Positions 63,924 through 64,000 of a stretch of DNA of 64,000 bases are shown piece by piece (position 1 is the stretch's first letter; each line of letters starts with the position of its first letter). Source of the stretch: Carboxylicivirga sediminis (GTDB taxonomy: Bacteria > Bacteroidota > Bacteroidia > Bacteroidales > Marinilabiliaceae); contig NZ_JAGTAR010000012.1 of the NCBI RefSeq assembly GCF_018156225.1, forward strand, positions 78,778 through 142,777. Reading direction: 5' to 3'. The notes below the pieces were generated by a model. It did no database searches. It was not told where the DNA came from and saw nothing but the letters and a program-made list of their open reading frames with translations. The position numbers and the translations under genes were made by a program.

Positions 63924-63985
63924 TCTTCACAGATAGTTTTCCAATGGAAAACAATTAATCTGGGTCAATCTGCGCAATCTGTGGT
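63924..63985. repeat. dispersed palindromic element, copy C
   Basis: Outer CACAGAT and AATCTGTGG arms enclose a perfect GTTTTCC-AAT-GGAAAAC hairpin (63936-63952). It ends 15 nt before the window edge. Confidence 0.7.
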
Positions 63986-64000
63986 CTTAATAGTAAGTTT

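Larger units (their letters stand above)
62885..64000. other. non-coding repeat-rich tail of the window
   Basis: No gene is supported. The left part (about 62985-63170) is GC-rich and made of degenerate short repeats; the right part is AT-rich with dispersed palindromes. Two open frames across 63404-63885 (one per strand) run straight through the palindromes and look spurious. Confidence 0.7.

Overview
The window is about 64 kb of a Bacteroidota chromosome. The signs are SusC/SusD and FecI/FecR genes, a type IX secretion tail, an XrtN exosortase, ribonuclease Y next to zapA, and -7 elements of the form TAnnTTTG. The base composition is AT-rich. A marine member of the Marinilabiliales/Bacteroidales is my guess for the lineage, but nothing here proves it. 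No rRNA, tRNA, CRISPR array, prophage or intact insertion sequence was found. All genes are in a single contiguous stretch except the first, which is cut by the window edge.

Layout. 1-1.5 kb: the end of an NmrA-like reductase and a lone exbD. 1.5-4.3 kb: a two-gene polysaccharide unit (BNR_4 beta-propeller protein plus GH88 unsaturated glucuronyl hydrolase). 4.7-25 kb: a large envelope locus with two M16 peptidases, three thioredoxin-like proteins, a SusC/SusD pair with STN signalling domain, a degenerate SusD-associated metallohydrolase-like lipoprotein, another lipoprotein, FecR and an ECF sigma factor. 25-31.4 kb: CorA, then the four-gene XrtN exosortase cluster. 31.6-41 kb: a secreted glycosidase, HrpB helicase, a GNAT enzyme, a small outer-membrane protein, trpB with its own leader, NfeD-type protease and Tag glycosylase. 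41-48 kb: M48 peptidase, EamA transporter, SDR-photolyase pair, a NifX-like/zinc-ribbon/DUF134 operon and a thioesterase. 48-58 kb: a giant leucine-rich-repeat protein, glutaminyl cyclase, PatB-type lyase, a DUF4625 lipoprotein, a UDP-sugar epimerase, ribonuclease Y, ZapA and a small coiled-coil protein. 58-63 kb: YgiQ radical SAM protein, DUF4197 lipoprotein and a UvrD-like helicase. 63-64 kb: non-coding DNA made of GC-rich degenerate repeats and dispersed palindromes.

The most informative result is regulatory. Four sites in the 4.7-25 kb locus share TGTCACYC, a 14-15 nt spacer and a TGCGTCATT-like box (the fourth copy is weaker). They lie before fecR, before one M16 gene, before the thioredoxin pair and before the thioredoxin-M16 pair, and each resulting unit ends in a hairpin with a T-tract. 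This fits one regulon driven by the neighbouring ECF sigma factor. It suggests that import (SusC/SusD), thiol chemistry (thioredoxins) and proteolysis (M16) act together, probably on a peptide or protein substrate; the substrate is inferred and unknown.

Two other control circuits can be read directly. A 21-residue leader peptide with tandem Trp codons, an antiterminator segment and a 12-bp terminator precede a stand-alone trpB. In the XrtN cluster, a 26-nt site (24 of 26 identical) stands before both the membrane-protein gene and the VIT-domain target gene, with a winged-helix regulator encoded between them. A perfect 18-bp palindrome between the divergent DUF134 and thioesterase genes is a fourth likely operator.
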